Under the pieces are notes generated by a model, which did no database searches, had not been told where the DNA came from, and was given only the letters and a program-made list of their open reading frames with translations. Shown here in pieces: positions 11,617 to 24,414 of a stretch of 64,000 bases of DNA. The translations under genes and the position numbers were made by a program. The stretch is taken from positions 570,136 to 634,135 of the forward strand of contig JAKUCV010001068.1 of the NCBI GenBank assembly GCA_028386065.3. The letters run 5' to 3'. The DNA comes from Turnera subulata. Taxonomy: Eukaryota; Streptophyta; Magnoliopsida; Malpighiales; Passifloraceae. Within the stretch, counting starts at the first letter, position 1, and the number at the start of each line of letters is the position of its first letter.

Positions 11617-14600
11617 ATGGCACAAAACACAGGTACACTATCATTGCGATCAGTCCTTGAGAAGGAAAAACTGAATGGGAATAATTTCCTAAAGTGGTAT
11701 CGCAATTTGAGGATTGTCCTCAAACAAGAAAAGAAGCTATATGTCCTTGAAGGGCCTGTTCTGATTGAACCGGTGCCTAATGCTCCTAGGGCTGAAAGGG
11801 ATGCTTACAAGAAGCATCTTGATGATGCATTGGATGTCGCATGTCTTATGCTTATAACCATGGACTCTGAGCTTCAGAAGCAACATGAGAAATTGGGGGC
11901 GTTCGATGTGATCGAACACCTGAGAGGTATGAGACCTCTAAGGCATTGTTCCAATGCAGGATGGCTGAGTCACCCTAAGACCTCATGTGCTCAAAATGAT
12001 TGGATACATTGAGAGCCTTGAGGGTCTTGGTTTTCCTTTGCAGAAGGAGTTGGCTGTTGATCTAGTCCTGCAATCGTTGCCGGATAGTTACAGCTAATTT
12101 TTCATAAGCTTCAATATGAATCATCTTGACAAATCCTTGTCTGAGCTGCTCAACATGTTAAGAACATCTGAGCAACAGATGAAGGCAAACAAACCCAACA
12201 GCATTATGATGGTTGGAAGTAGCAAGGGAAGGGGTAAGGGCAAGGTGAAGAAATTTGCCAAAAAGTTTGGTGCATCTTCTTCACAAGTGCTGAAACCCAA
12301 AGGTGGTGTTGCAAAGGAAGGTCAATGCTTCCATTGCAAGAAGTCCGGTCATTGGAAACGTAACAGCCCTGTTTACCTTGAAGAGGTAAAGAAGAAGAAG
12401 GGAAGTGAGACTTCCGCTTCAGGTATTTTTGTTATAGAAGCTAATATCTCTATCTCAGCATCATGGGTATTAGATACCGGATGTGGTTCTCACATTTGTG
12501 TAAATGTGAAGGAACTGAGAAAGCATAGGAGATTGGCAAAGGGTAAGATAGACCTGCGTGTGGGAAATGGAGCAAGAGTTGTTGCATTAGCCGTAGGAAC
12601 TTACTATCTTACCTTACCGAGTGGTTTGGCTTAGAACTAGACAATTGTTATTATGTACCAACCATAAGCAGGAATTTGATTTCTATTTCTTGTCTTGACA
12701 AGAAAGGCTTTTCATTTGTAATAAAGAACAAATGTTGTTCTATTTATTTCAATGATATTTACTATGGTGGTGCATATTTGAGCAATGGTTTGTATGTTCT
12801 AAACCTAGAAACGCCAATCGATAACGTTAATACGAAGAAGGTTAGAATGAACGATTCTAATAAAACCTTCCTTTGGCATTGTCGATTGGGCCATATAAAC
12901 GAGACTCGTATATCTAAACTCCATAAAGATGGACTTTTAGACTCATTTGATTTTGAATCATTTGAGACATGTGAGTCATGTTTGTTAGGCAAGTTGAAGA
13001 AGGCTCCTTTTACCGGTAAAGGTGAAAGAGCTTCGGACTTGTTAGGTCTTATACATAGTGATGTATGTGGACCTATGTCGACACAGGCTAGAGGTTGATT
13101 TCAATACTTCATTATATTTACTGATGATTACAGTAGATATGGCTATGTGTATCTTATGAAGCACAAGTCAGAATCCTTTGAAAAGTTCAAAGAATTCAAG
13201 AATGAAGTACAGAATCAACTCGGGAAGAGTATTAAGATGCTTCGATCTGATCGAGGAGGTGAATACTTAGACCGAAATTTTCTTGATCATCTAAAGGGTT
13301 GTGATATAGTATCACAACTTACTCCACTAGGAACACCTCAACGGAATGGTGTGTCCGAAAGGAGGAATAGAACTTTGTTAGACATGGTTCGTTCGATGAT
13401 GAGTCAAGGTGACCTTCCTTCTTCATTTTGGGGACATGCATTATTGAGTGCTGCTTTTACACTTAACCGTGTTCCATCGAAATTGGTTGAAAAGACACCA
13501 TATGAGATATGGACCGGGAAGTGTCCCAATTTGTCTTTTATGAGGATTTGGGATTGTGAGGCTTACGTGAGACGTGAAGCATCAGTTAAACTCGGCCCCC
13601 AATCCGAGAAGTGCCTCTTTGTAGGATACCCTAAGGAAACAAAAGGGTATTACTTCTATAATCCCACCGACCACAAAGTGTTTGTAGCTCGGACTGCTAT
13701 TTTTCTAGAAAAAGAATTTATTTCTAGAGGAATCAGTGGGAGAAAAATAGAACTCGAAGAAGTTCGAGATCTAGAGGTTGAGATGGAACAAGGACAGGAA
13801 CCACAAGATGTTGTGGATGAGAATCCTGTACCTATAACATATGGACCGCGTAGGTCGGATAGGATTCGGTATGAGCCTGAGAGATATGGATTTCTTTTGA
13901 CTCATACTGGAGATGTGATGCTCATAGATGAGGATGAGCCCACTTCCTATCAGCAGGCCATTACGGGTCCAGACTCTAAGAAGTGGCTAGAAGCCATGAA
14001 TTCGGAAATGGAATCCATGTATCAAAACAAAGTATAGACCTTGGTTGATCCACCTGAAGGGGTAAAACCCATAGGGTGCAAGTGGGTCTTTAAGAAAAAG
14101 ACCGATATGGATGGTAATGTGATTACCTATAAAGGGCGATTGGTTGCGAAAGGTTTCAAGCAAGTTCATGGTATTGACTATGATGAAACGTTCTCACCAG
14201 TTGCCATGGTTAAATCCATCCGGATTCTGTTGGGAATAGCGGCATACCATGATTATGAGATATGGCAGATGTCTGTCAAAACCGCTTTCCTAAATGGAAA
14301 TCTTTTAGAGGATGTGTACATGACACAACCTGAAGGTTTTGTCGATCCAGAGAATGCTAATATGGTATGCAAGTTGCAAAGATCCATCTATGGGTTGAAG
14401 CAAGCTTCTAGGAGTTGGAATCTTTGTTTTAATGATGTGATCAAAGAGTTTGGTTTCACTAAGAACGAAGATGAACCATGTGTTTACAAGAAGGTTAGTG
14501 GGAGCACTGTTGTTTTCTTGTTGTTGTATGTTGACGACATCCTACTCATTGGGAATGACATTCCGACACTACAGTCTGTAAATGCTTGGTTAGGGAAAAA

Positions 14601-15060
14601 TTTCTCGATGAAGGACTTAGGAGAATGCCTAAGTGTTAGCTATATAGATCTATAAAGATAGATCCAAAACGCTTATTGGGCTAAGTCAAAGTGCGTATAT
14701 TGACAAGGTGCTAAAGAGGTTTAGCATGCAAGATTCCAAGAAAGGATTCTTGCCCTTGTCACATGGCAAATCTCTCTCAAAGAATCAATGTCCTAGTACA
14801 TCTAAGGAGAGAGAGCGGATGAGTAAGATTCCTTATGCTTCTACAATAGGATCTATCATGTATGCCATGCCATGTACTCGACCGGATGTCGCTTATGCTT
14901 TGAGTTCCAAGCAGGGTACAGTTACCGACTCTACAACTGTGGCTGTGCAAAGTTCCTTCTGAGAACAATGTAACAGACCAGTTGACTAAGTCTCTCACAC
15001 AGCGGAAGCATGATGGTCATGCTGTATTCATTGGTATTAGATACATGTATAATTGGCTTT
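11617..15060 (+). pseudogene. Degenerate copia gag-pol
   Basis: Gag starts at the ATG at 11617 (LRSVLEKEKLNG). Its zinc knuckle (CFHCKKSGHW, near 12328) has lost the last cysteine, changed to Ser. The protease box is WVLDTGCGSH (near 12465). Integrase has the zinc-binding region around 12875-12990 and D-D-E residues in HSDVCGP, RSDRGGEY and SERRNRT (near 13057-13360). RT carries YVDD near 14530, but the first catalytic Asp of the VKTAFLNG box is replaced by Ser. RNase H (14700-14990) has lost two internal blocks. Frames switch between gag, protease and integrase and again near 14640. Stops lie at 12010 (TGA), 12632 (TAG), 13096 (TGA) and 14035 (TAG). It depends on other elements to move. Confidence 0.93.
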
Positions 15061-15061
15061 A

Positions 15062-15076
15062 GTGCAAGTGGGAGAT
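15062..15076 (+). other. Polypurine tract of forward copia
   Basis: GTGCAAGTGGGAGAT lies immediately before the 3' LTR (TGTTAG at 15077). It is the usual copia arrangement for priming plus-strand DNA. Confidence 0.8.
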
Positions 15077-16558
15077 TGTTAGTGTAATATGCCCAAAAGC
15101 CAATCAATGGATGATTGTTTGTAGTCATGTATACACATTAAGGTTATTCCAATAAATATCGTTTATGAGATAAACGCTTGCACATATTGATAACCCTAGA
15201 ATATTTTGTATTCTTAAATGTCCCTAGTCGATTATTATCATGGATGGGTTGTAATAACAAATTAAGACTAGCGTATGTTAAGAATTGTATGAGATACGAA
15301 TTCTACATACGGGAACAAGTTAGAGAACTTGTGGACTGGACCGACCCACATAAGAACCCTACATGGAACGTTATATGATTGTCCTTAGACCTGAGAACAT
15401 CAAGGTTCCCAACGTATGAGTCGTATACTTTGATATTATTCCTAGTCATCCGTAACTGTGTGGACTCAAGGGTAATCATTGGGTATATGATAAATGTGTA
15501 GTGGGTTTTGATTGATCAAGATGGGATTTGTCCGACAGATATAACGGGTATATTATTAGATGGCTTCTTGATAGAGTTGAACTGTAAATGCATGGCCATG
15601 CTCGGATTATATGATATGGTGATATCAATAGGATCCGTTTTACACAGTTAACTCGGGGATCAAGAAACTAAGATTAAACATATACGAGATTGACGTTTTC
15701 CATGTCTCGGTTTAATCTTGATAATGGGATGAAAGGACGATGACATGTTCAGAGGCATATAGAATCAGTACTAATCTTGTCGTTCGGGTAGCAATGATGT
15801 GTTGCTAGACGCCGCTCTTTGCTTATAATTGTAAAATGAGATTTTAAAATTATTGTCGAACGTTACAAGTTCCTACAGGGTCACACACATAGAATCGTTG
15901 ATTCGAGCAGGTGGTTGAACCGTAGTTGGACCATGGTTCGACCATGTGTGGTTGGACCATGGTTGGACCGTGATTGGGCCAGGGTCGTTTTGGGCTGGTT
16001 TGGTTCAGTTATTGACAGAATTATTGGACCAAACTAGTGCTGTGATGAGTGTTTGTACATTAGTGGAGACATGGTTATGTGGAGACATAATCATAAAAGA
16101 TAATGGGCCAATATGTTGGCCATTATCCCATTGTCTCTTAGCACTACATGGGGGTAGAGTAATCAGATTACTCTTGACCCTTCTCACTCTCTCTTGTATT
16201 CTGAATTCTGAGTTTTTAAGAGCAAGAAACACACACACATCTTCCTCTCTTCTTTGTGAAAGAAAGAGATACCATAAACACCACATATAGCTCCCTGAAA
16301 TCCGTAGCTAGCACCACGATTCGGGAGTGCTCCGGGGTTGGAGATGTCCGGTGATTGATGGTTCGTGTGGATACTGTAGAGGAGCAGGATATCCTTCCGG
16401 CTCTAGCTGATTCGGTTCTTCAGTTAGGTGAAAGATCCTAACCATTTCAGGTATGATCGATTTTGTTGTTCGGTTTGGTTGCTTCACTTGGATCCTCCAA
16501 GGTTTCCGAGTCTTTCCGCTGCACTTGATTGTCAAGTTTGCATGTCCGGATACTTACA
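15077..16558 (+). repeat. 3' LTR of forward copia
   Basis: 1482 bp, from TGTTAG to CTTACA, followed by CCATA, the right copy of the target duplication. It ends exactly where the E1 LTR resumes. Confidence 0.95.
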
Positions 16559-16688
16559 CCATAGTGTTGACGTTTCATATGTTCTACACTTTACATTAAC
16601 TTTATTGTTGTTACTTTTCCGCTGCGTATTTTGTCGGGATACTATTTTGGTTTCTTTGGATTTTGATCAGTTGTTTTCCGGTTGGTTT
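16559..16688 (+). repeat. 3' LTR of gypsy E1, second segment
   Basis: Sequence between the copia and E2 insertions. It begins with the CCATA duplication and ends with GGTTT (16684-16688), the duplication made by E2. Its assignment to the E1 LTR is inferred from the nesting logic. Confidence 0.75.
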
Positions 16689-19676
16689 TTAAATGCCCCG
16701 ATCTGTACTTACCGTTGTACACAGTAAACACGTGGGACCACATACTATTACAGTATCCAGAGTGGTAAATATCACAAACCAACAGTAACAATACAATCGC
16801 AGTACATCATACATCAACAGTACTTGTCCCGGCACGGAGACATTATTACAACAAGCATCAGAACTGAGTAGTAAAATGCAAGCAGCGGAAGTCTTAGTAC
16901 AACATAACAACAGTAATGAAAATGATGCAATGCAGGATGGATCCGATCCTCGCAGAGGGTGCGTCACATCTTGCCTCGAACGTACCTGAGCTACGCACAA
17001 CCAAACTACGCGACCAGGTCACGCAGGCGAGGTGTGAGTCCGAATTGCTCACCTGGTAAAATCCATAAGCAAATATACATATACAAGCAACCGATAATAA
17101 TCAAGTCACATCAACAGCACATAATTAAGGTTCTCACGAACCTCAAGTAACACACTCTGTGATTCTAGACACGCTATACCAATTTTATTATTAGGGCCCC
17201 TATCACTAGTTAAATGGTGGTCGTCGCCTAGTAGTCAAGCTAGCTAGCCCGTGCCCTGGTACCTCCACGTATAACTGGCACAGACAGGAAGCAGACCCCA
17301 AGCACACTCTCCCCCAGTGCCTAAAATAAAAATTGGTACAGACAGGGAGCAGACCCCAAGCACACTCTCCCCCAGCACCATAAAAATAAGACTACCATCT
17401 GGCTGTTCCAACATTTAACTGTGACTTTCTAGATGTCTAAGTGTATCCAGTTTTATTATCTCTCCTCCCTCAACTAGTTACTATGTTTCTATTATCCGAC
17501 CATTATCTCAATATCCCGAGCAGGCTCACAGCCTCTCCGCTCGTCTGGATATTACAACTTATCCCAACTGCTATCTCATACCAGTACCCCCAGTACTCAA
17601 CTCACACAATCCTCACATTTAACAACAACAGTAATAATATTCTCAACATCATCAATAGCATCAAACATCAATTTAACTCATCACACAACTAGCCATTCAC
17701 AGCCACAAAGAATTATTCAAGCATATAACACACATAGTAAACAAACAGTAACTTGGTATTACGGGCAGTACATAAATATTTACTTATCCTCACCTTAGCC
17801 GATTCCTATTCCTGAAAGTCCTCGAAATGTTCCGGCTCAGGCTCCTCGGGGTACTGCTCGTTATCAACTCCTATATCAAACAATAATTTATGCACATATA
17901 AGATGATATGCAAATGCTCGACTACTACTGTAAGCCGTAAAATAAGTACTGAACCAGTTCGGTACTCCCCTGGGTTTTTCCCATTATCATCATAATTCAC
18001 CATTTATTTCAAGTGTCGAAAATAGCATACTGATACCCGGTTATTATTCCGGTATGTATTTACTTTGATAATACCCTTTCTATTTTTATTTTCCTTAAGT
18101 ATGTACTTTCCAAAATATTTGATAAAAATAATTATATAATAAAATAATCTTCCTAGAAATTATTCACATGTACATATTTTCTGTAGTATATTCCATGGTA
18201 CACATCTTTAGGAGTATTACTATAATTTAACAATTATGTTATAATCACTTTTGTTTCTTGAAATTAATATACGAAAGTAATTATTTCCTTTATTTTCACA
18301 AATTATATCCATATACTATATTTTTATATTTTCTAGATTATTCTCATATACTAAATATAATTATTTATTTTTTTTCCATTCCAGAATTTTTTTTCTTCTT
18401 TTTTTTTTTAATAGTGACTGGGCCATGAACAATGCCAGCCCAGACCTTGCATAGTGCCCAGCCCAGACCCAACTAGGAGCCCAGGCACAGGCCCACATGC
18501 AGGCCCAGGTGCACATCCGCCCAGCAACCCAATCAGCCCACTGACCCACTTGCACAGCCGGGTCGACCCGCGACCCTGATATTCGGGTCCTCTTCAACCC
18601 ATCCATACACCCGTTTACAAAACGGGTTACTCACCTAGATGCGGCGGCGGCGCGACGAACGGGGGGCGGATCGGGCGTGACGACGGCGAGGAAGAAGGCG
18701 ACCGTGCAGGTGGACGGCAGGAGGCGAGCCGCTGGTGGCTGCAGATGGTCATCTCGGTGGCAGCACGCAGCAGATCGGCGACGAACAGGGGCGGAGGAAG
18801 AGTCATCGGCGAAGGAAGAGATCAGCGACGATTAACCAAACTTCAAGATGGGTCGCCGGGTCTCTGTCGTTGGTGGCGCATCGGCAGCAAGAGTGGACAA
18901 CGACTGTTGCGAGCGGTAGAGAGGGGAGGAGACGGCGGCGCTCGACGAGGAAGAAGGAAGGAGGCGGTGGCTGCGTCTTGCTCGGCTTATCACCACTGGC
19001 AGCGACGGCGAGCAAGGATGTGGAGGTGAAAATGGCGGCGGTGGCTTGTATGGTGGTGGTTGATGTCGGGTGGTTCACGGGTGGCGGCAGACGCGTGTGG
19101 TGGTGGCTCTGGTTGTTTCCTCCCTTTTCTGTTTTCTTTTTCATTCTTTTTTTATTGTGTTTTGTATAAACTGGAGAAACTAAGCAGAAGGCAGTGTAGA
19201 GGGGAAGGTTGAAGCTTACTGGTTTTTTTACATAGAGTATGAGGAGAGGGTGGTACTGGGTGATGGGTTGCAGACAGGAAAAATGGGTACGAGCAAAAAT
19301 AGAACACAGAGTCAAGTTCTTCACAGGAGGGAACAAACTCTCACATGCACAAAGGAAAAAGGCGGCTGCATATTTTAATTATGCAGTCGTGTCCCGTTCG
19401 GACCAAAAAATAACTATAATACCCCTTGACTTTATTTTTGGTCCGATAATTCGAGGACGAACCTGACTTTTCTCGAGATTCCTGGACCCAAAAAATTCCA
19501 ACTTGGGTCCGTAAAATCCGCAGAAAAATCCCGAGCGTGGGACAGAGCTCGGTTTCGGCATCCGATGCATAATTTACCCTGAAATAATTGCCCAAGATTT
19601 TTTTTACATGGTAAATTACTGTACAAAGCGTTTTACAGTCCCGGTAAAAATATAAATTTTTACCCGGGCTGTTACA
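16689..19676 (-). repeat. 3' LTR of gypsy E2
   Basis: On the minus strand it begins TGTAACAGCCCGGG at 19676 and ends near 16689. It contains a GC-rich purine/pyrimidine-biased part (18640-19030) and a two-unit repeat of about 70 bp with CAGACCCCAAGCACACTCTC (17275-17385). Long open frames on both strands at 18735-19336 are low-complexity and not called as genes. Confidence 0.92.
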
Positions 19677-19694
19677 GTCTACCCCCCTTAAAAG
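19677..19694 (-). other. Polypurine tract of gypsy E2
   Basis: Minus strand CTTTTAAGGGGGGTAGAC directly precedes the LTR and follows a GGGGACGAAATT motif. Confidence 0.8.
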
Positions 19695-19711
19695 AATTTC
19701 GTCCCCGAAAT

Positions 19712-22700
19712 TCACTCCGAACTGGTGAAGAGATGCAGATGCTGAGACCGCATATGCTCCTCGACTTCCCATGTTGACTCGTTAGCGGAATGCTTACTCC
19801 ACTTGACCTTTACCATGGGAATGGTGCGGTTCCGTAGCTGCCGTACTTCTCGATCAAGAATCTGTTCTGGTACTTCTGTGTAGGTAAGATCTTCTGCCAC
19901 TTCAACATCCACTGGGGCCACAATGTGACTAGGATCTGATCGGTATCTCCTCAGCATAGAGACATGGAATACGTCATGAATACGTGATAGCTCTTCAGGT
20001 AATGACAACCTGTAAGCCAAAGGTCCGATCCTCTCAACGATCTCATATGGCCCGATATACCTTGGACTCAGCTTTCCTCTCTTGCCGAACCTAATCATTC
20101 CTTTCTAGGGTGCAACTCTGAGAAGAACCTTCTCACCAACGTTATACTCCATCTCACGTCGGTGTTTGTCGGCATAGCTCTTTTGCCGATCCTGAGTAGC
20201 TCTCATGCACTGTTTCACTATCTAAATCTTGTCCACTGTCTGTTTGACTAAATTCGGTCTAATGATCAGTCTCATACCTTCTTCATCCCAACATACCGGA
20301 CTTCTACACTTCCTTCCGTAGAGGGCCTCAAAAGGTGGCATACCAATGCTAGAATGGTAGCTGTTGTTATATGCAAACTCTGCCAAGGGTAGGTACTTAT
20401 CCCAACTCCCACTGAAGTTAAGTGCACAAGCTCTAAGCATATCCTCTAATGTCTGTATGGTCATCTCAGACCGTCCATCTGTCTGAGGATGAAAAGCAGT
20501 GCCGAAGCTCAACTTGGTCCCTAAAGCAGTTTGTAAGCTCTTCCAGAATCATGATGTGAATCTGGGATCTCTGTCTGAGATTATGGACTTTGGAATCTCG
20601 TGTAGTCTCACAATCTCAGCAACATACTTACTCGCCAATGTGTCCATGGTATCAGTCTGGCGAATAGGAAGAAAATGAGCCGATTTTGTTATTCGGTCAA
20701 CGATGACCCAAATAGCATCATGCTGCCTCCGAGTCATCGGTAAACCAATCACAAAATCCATGGTGATCATCTCCCACTTCCACTCCGGTATTGTCAACGA
20801 TCTTAACTTGCCTGCTGGAGCCTGATGTTCGGCTTTCACCTGCTGGCAAGTAATGCATCTTGCGACATACTCTACTACGTCCTTCATTCGAGGCCACCAG
20901 AAATGACTCTTCAGGTTCTGATACATCTTGGTGCTTCCAGGATGCATCGCATACGGCGTCATATGGCCTTCATCCAGGATCTGACTAGGCAGATTACTAA
21001 CATTGGGTACACATACCCGTTTCCCAATCGTCAGTGCTCCATCATCAGCTATACGAACTTGTCTTCTTTTCCACTCCTTACTCCTACCTTTAGCTTGACC
21101 AGGTCAGGATCTCCATCTTGTAACTCCACTATCCATCCTCTTAGGTTGGACTTGACACTCATATGTGCCAGCAAAGCTCCTGTTTCATCCACTGTCAAAT
21201 CAACTCCCAACTTCCTTAACTCGATAAGTGAAAACATCGAGTAACAAGTGGAGGCATCATCTAGTTGTCTCCGGCTCAAAGCATCAGCTACAACATTAGC
21301 CTTTCCTGGGTGATACTCGATAGTACAGTCATAATCATTAAGCAACTCAACCAGCGTCTTTGTCGCAGGTTAAACTCCTTTTGAGTCATGATGTACTTGA
21401 GGCTTTTGTGGTCGGTGAAGATTCGACACTTCTCTCCAAACAAGTAGTGTCTCCAAATCTTCAGAGCCAAGATCACAACTGCCATCTCAAGATCATGAGT
21501 CGGGTAGTTCTTCTCATGAGTCCTTAGCTGTCTGGAGGTATAGGCAATCACTCGTCCTTCTTACATCAGCACAGCACCTAAACCAAGTCCCGATGCATCA
21601 TAAAACAACACATACTCAACTTCTGGCTTGGGTACTGTTAGCACTGGTGCCGTGGTCAGCTTCTTCTTAAGCTCTTCAAAACTCTATTGGCACTCTGGGC
21701 TCTAAACAAAAGCTTGTTCTTTCCTCAACAGCTTAGTCATGGGACTGGCTAATAAGGAAAAACCTTCTATGAACCTCTGATAATATCCTGCAAGGCCAAG
21801 AAAACTCCTGACTTCGGACACATTCCTAGGAGGCTCCCACTCCAACACAGCCTTAACTTTGGCAGGATCAGCCTTTATTCCATCCCCGCCTACTACATGT
21901 CCGAGGAAGGAAACTTCTCCAAGCCAAAATTCACACTTGCTGAATTTGGCATACAGTTGCTTCTCCCGTAACCTTTGAAGCACTATCCTCAAATTCTCTT
22001 CGTGCTCTTCCTTGCTCTTGGAGTAGATGAGGATATCGTCGATGAAGACCACAACGAACTTATCCAGGAACTCTTTCAGTACCAAGTGCATCAAGCACAT
22101 GAATACTGCCGGTGCACTGGTCAAACCGAAAGGTACCACAGTGAATTCGAAGTGGCCATACCGTGTGCAAAAAGCTGTCTTCGGTATGTCCTTCTCCGAA
22201 ATCTTGATCTGGTGATAGCCCGATCGGAGATCAATCTTTGAAAACATCGTTGCTCCTTGAAGCTGATCAAAAAGATCAATCCTCGGTAACGGATACTTGT
22301 TCTTGATTGTCACCTTGTTGATCTGGCGATAGTCTACACACATCCGCAGACTACAGTCCTTCTTCTTCACGAATAAAACTGGTGCACCCCATGGTGAGGT
22401 GCTAGGTCTGATAAAACCTTTCTCCAGTAGTTCGTCTAACTGCTTCTTCAGCTCCTGAAGCTCTGTTGGTTCCATCCTGTATGGTGCCATCGAGATAGGT
22501 GTAACTCTAGGTACAAGCTCGATGGTGTACTCAACCTCTCTGTCGGGTGGCAAACCTGGTAGATCATCTGGGAAAACATCAACAAACTCCCTCACAACTG
22601 GTACATCCTCTGGGATAGGATCTTGTGTCTCTTTGCCTGGAATGTGGGTCAGCAAAGTGTCTGGACCATGTTGCTTCATTCCATAGCCCTGGGTAGCAGA

Positions 22701-24320
22701 GATTCTACATGTGGTTGTAGTTCTCCCCACTCCGGACAAAACAGTCGACCGGCCTTCGGCGGATGTCAACCTCACTTGCTTAGCTTGGCAATCCACCAAA
22801 GCTTGATACTTCGACAACCAATCCATGCCTAGGATTATATCAAATCCTCCCATGTTCATGATAATGAATCGAACAGGAAAGGTTTCGTTCTCGAACACTA
22901 ACGGCACATCCTTACAAACTCTATCTAACCTCACTATGATGCCTGTGGGTAGTCTAACCCTCATCGGTTTTTCTAGGGATACATCTTCACAGTTAAGTTG
23001 CATAGCATAGGTTTGAGCTATAAAGGAATGTGTAGCTCCAGGATCAGTTAATGTGAATGCAACACTACCATGTACTGTAAAGATACCTGCTATAACTTGG
23101 GCAGCATCAGGGTCTTCTTCTGCGGTGATGACAAAAGCTCTAGAAACTGTTGTGCTTTGGTTAGCTCCAGATTGGGTCCTTGCGGAAGGATTCCCACGAC
23201 CACGACCTTGTCCTTGAGCTCTAGATCCACCTTGCACGCTAGCCACAGAGGCCTTAACTGTTGGTGCCGGTGCAGAGTTACTGACTCTCCCAAGCTTTGG
23301 GCAGGCATAACGGTAATGTCCCAACTCATTGCACTTGAAGCATCTGACCGATGATATGGGACGTCGGAAGCGATTATCTCTAGAACTAGTCACTCCGAGT
23401 CCACTCCATCCTCCAGTTGTAGCTCCACGGTTGTTAGTCCAACCACGTCCATAAGTCATCTGCTGATACTGTCCTCGTCCAGCTGTAGGTGCACTAGCGG
23501 CAGGTGCATATGGCTTCTTATTCTGACTGGAAGGAACCTACGGTGCATTTCTCTTCCGGCGATACTCCTGTTGATCACGCCATGTAACCTCAGCCTTCTG
23601 AGCATTCCTTACCATATCCTGATATCCAGCATAATCCTTGCATCCCATGATAGCTCGGATGTCAGGATGTAGACCTCTCCAGAAACATTGGCATTTGGCT
23701 TTGGTTGTTGCCACCAGATCTCCAACATACAGGGACAAACGATCAAACTTCTTCTCATACTCTGTCACGGTCATACCATCCTGGCGCAATTCCAGGAATT
23801 CGCGCTGCATGCGCTCCTGAAATTCTTCAGTAATGAACTTGCCCTTCAACAAGGCCGTGAACTCAGCCCATGGCATCACCACTGGTTTCGGCAGGTCTCT
23901 TGTGGTAGATTCCCACCTTGTTGCTGCTTCTTCACGGAAAAGAGAAGCGGCATAGTTCGCCCACTGGTCAGCTGTGCACTTGATCTTAAGCATGACCCTG
24001 GCGATCTGACGTAACCACTCGTTCGCCTCACGAGGGTCAGTCGCTCCTCAGAAAGGCTCAGCTCTAAGCTCAGATAGCTTGGTAAAAACAGGGTCTTCGA
24101 CTGGTCCCCCAGCTGTCTGTCGGTGAAGGATCTGGGTCATCATGTGCATCATCTGCAAAGACATCTGGTATGGCATACCCGGGTACCCCATCGTAGACAT
24201 GTGGTTCTTCTACGTAGGCATGCAGTTGACCGATTGACACTTGGTCCTCCTCCAAGTGCTGTTGGGCGGCATGCTGGTGTCCCTCAGCCGGATCCATCTC
24301 GTCCTTCCTATATGAAGATG
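19712..24320 (-). pseudogene. Degenerate gypsy gag-pol, element E2
   Basis: Reading from 24320 down: gag, with a Met/Gln-rich stretch then a capsid region (24060-23530) and an intact CCHC knuckle [14 protein letters not shown] (near 23340). The protease site reads DPGATHSF where DTGA/S is expected. RT has FIDDIL (near 22040), and RNase H lies around 21700-21300. The integrase H-H-C-C region is near 20950-20830, the D-D-E core runs 20790-20430, and the chromodomain-like tail is at 19930-19720. Stops or frameshifts occur near 24050, 23540, 21700, 21565, 21340, 20550, 20225 and 20105. Several fall at Trp, Gln or Arg(CGA) codons, as expected for C-to-T decay. The change in the protease site alone would probably block processing. 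Confidence 0.93.
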
Positions 24321-24399
24321 TATGCATGAGTATCATATTTATAACATGTGGAGCAGGATATGCACAGACAATAAAACAACAACCAAGGACCTACAGCCT

Positions 24400-24411
24400 G
24401 CTCCGCTACCA
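24400..24411 (-). other. Primer-binding site of gypsy E2
   Basis: Minus strand TGGTAGCGGAGC, three bases inside the LTR. It carries the same two differences from TGGTATCAGAGC as the inverted copia element and the TRIM. Confidence 0.8.
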
Positions 24412-24414
24412 AAA

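Larger units (their letters stand above)
8530..16558 (+). mobile_element. Ty1/copia LTR retrotransposon, nearly complete, inserted in E1 LTR
   Basis: It has LTRs at 8530-10040 and 15077-16558, an initiator-Met-type primer site at 10042, a leader of about 1.57 kb with the palindrome array, one degenerate gag-pol (11617 to about 15060) and a polypurine tract at 15062-15076. The 5-bp duplication CCATA flanks it exactly (8525-8529 and 16559-16563). Pol order is protease, integrase, RT, RNase H, as in Ty1/copia. It is in the same family as the inverted copy at 1-2712. I did not assign a named lineage. Confidence 0.96.

Noticed and set aside
18735..19336. Long open frames on both strands in the GC-rich part of E2 LTRs (also 26397-27138)
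   Set aside because: They occur in both LTRs, are Arg/Gly- or Pro/Ser-rich and follow from base composition. This is LTR regulatory sequence rather than genes.
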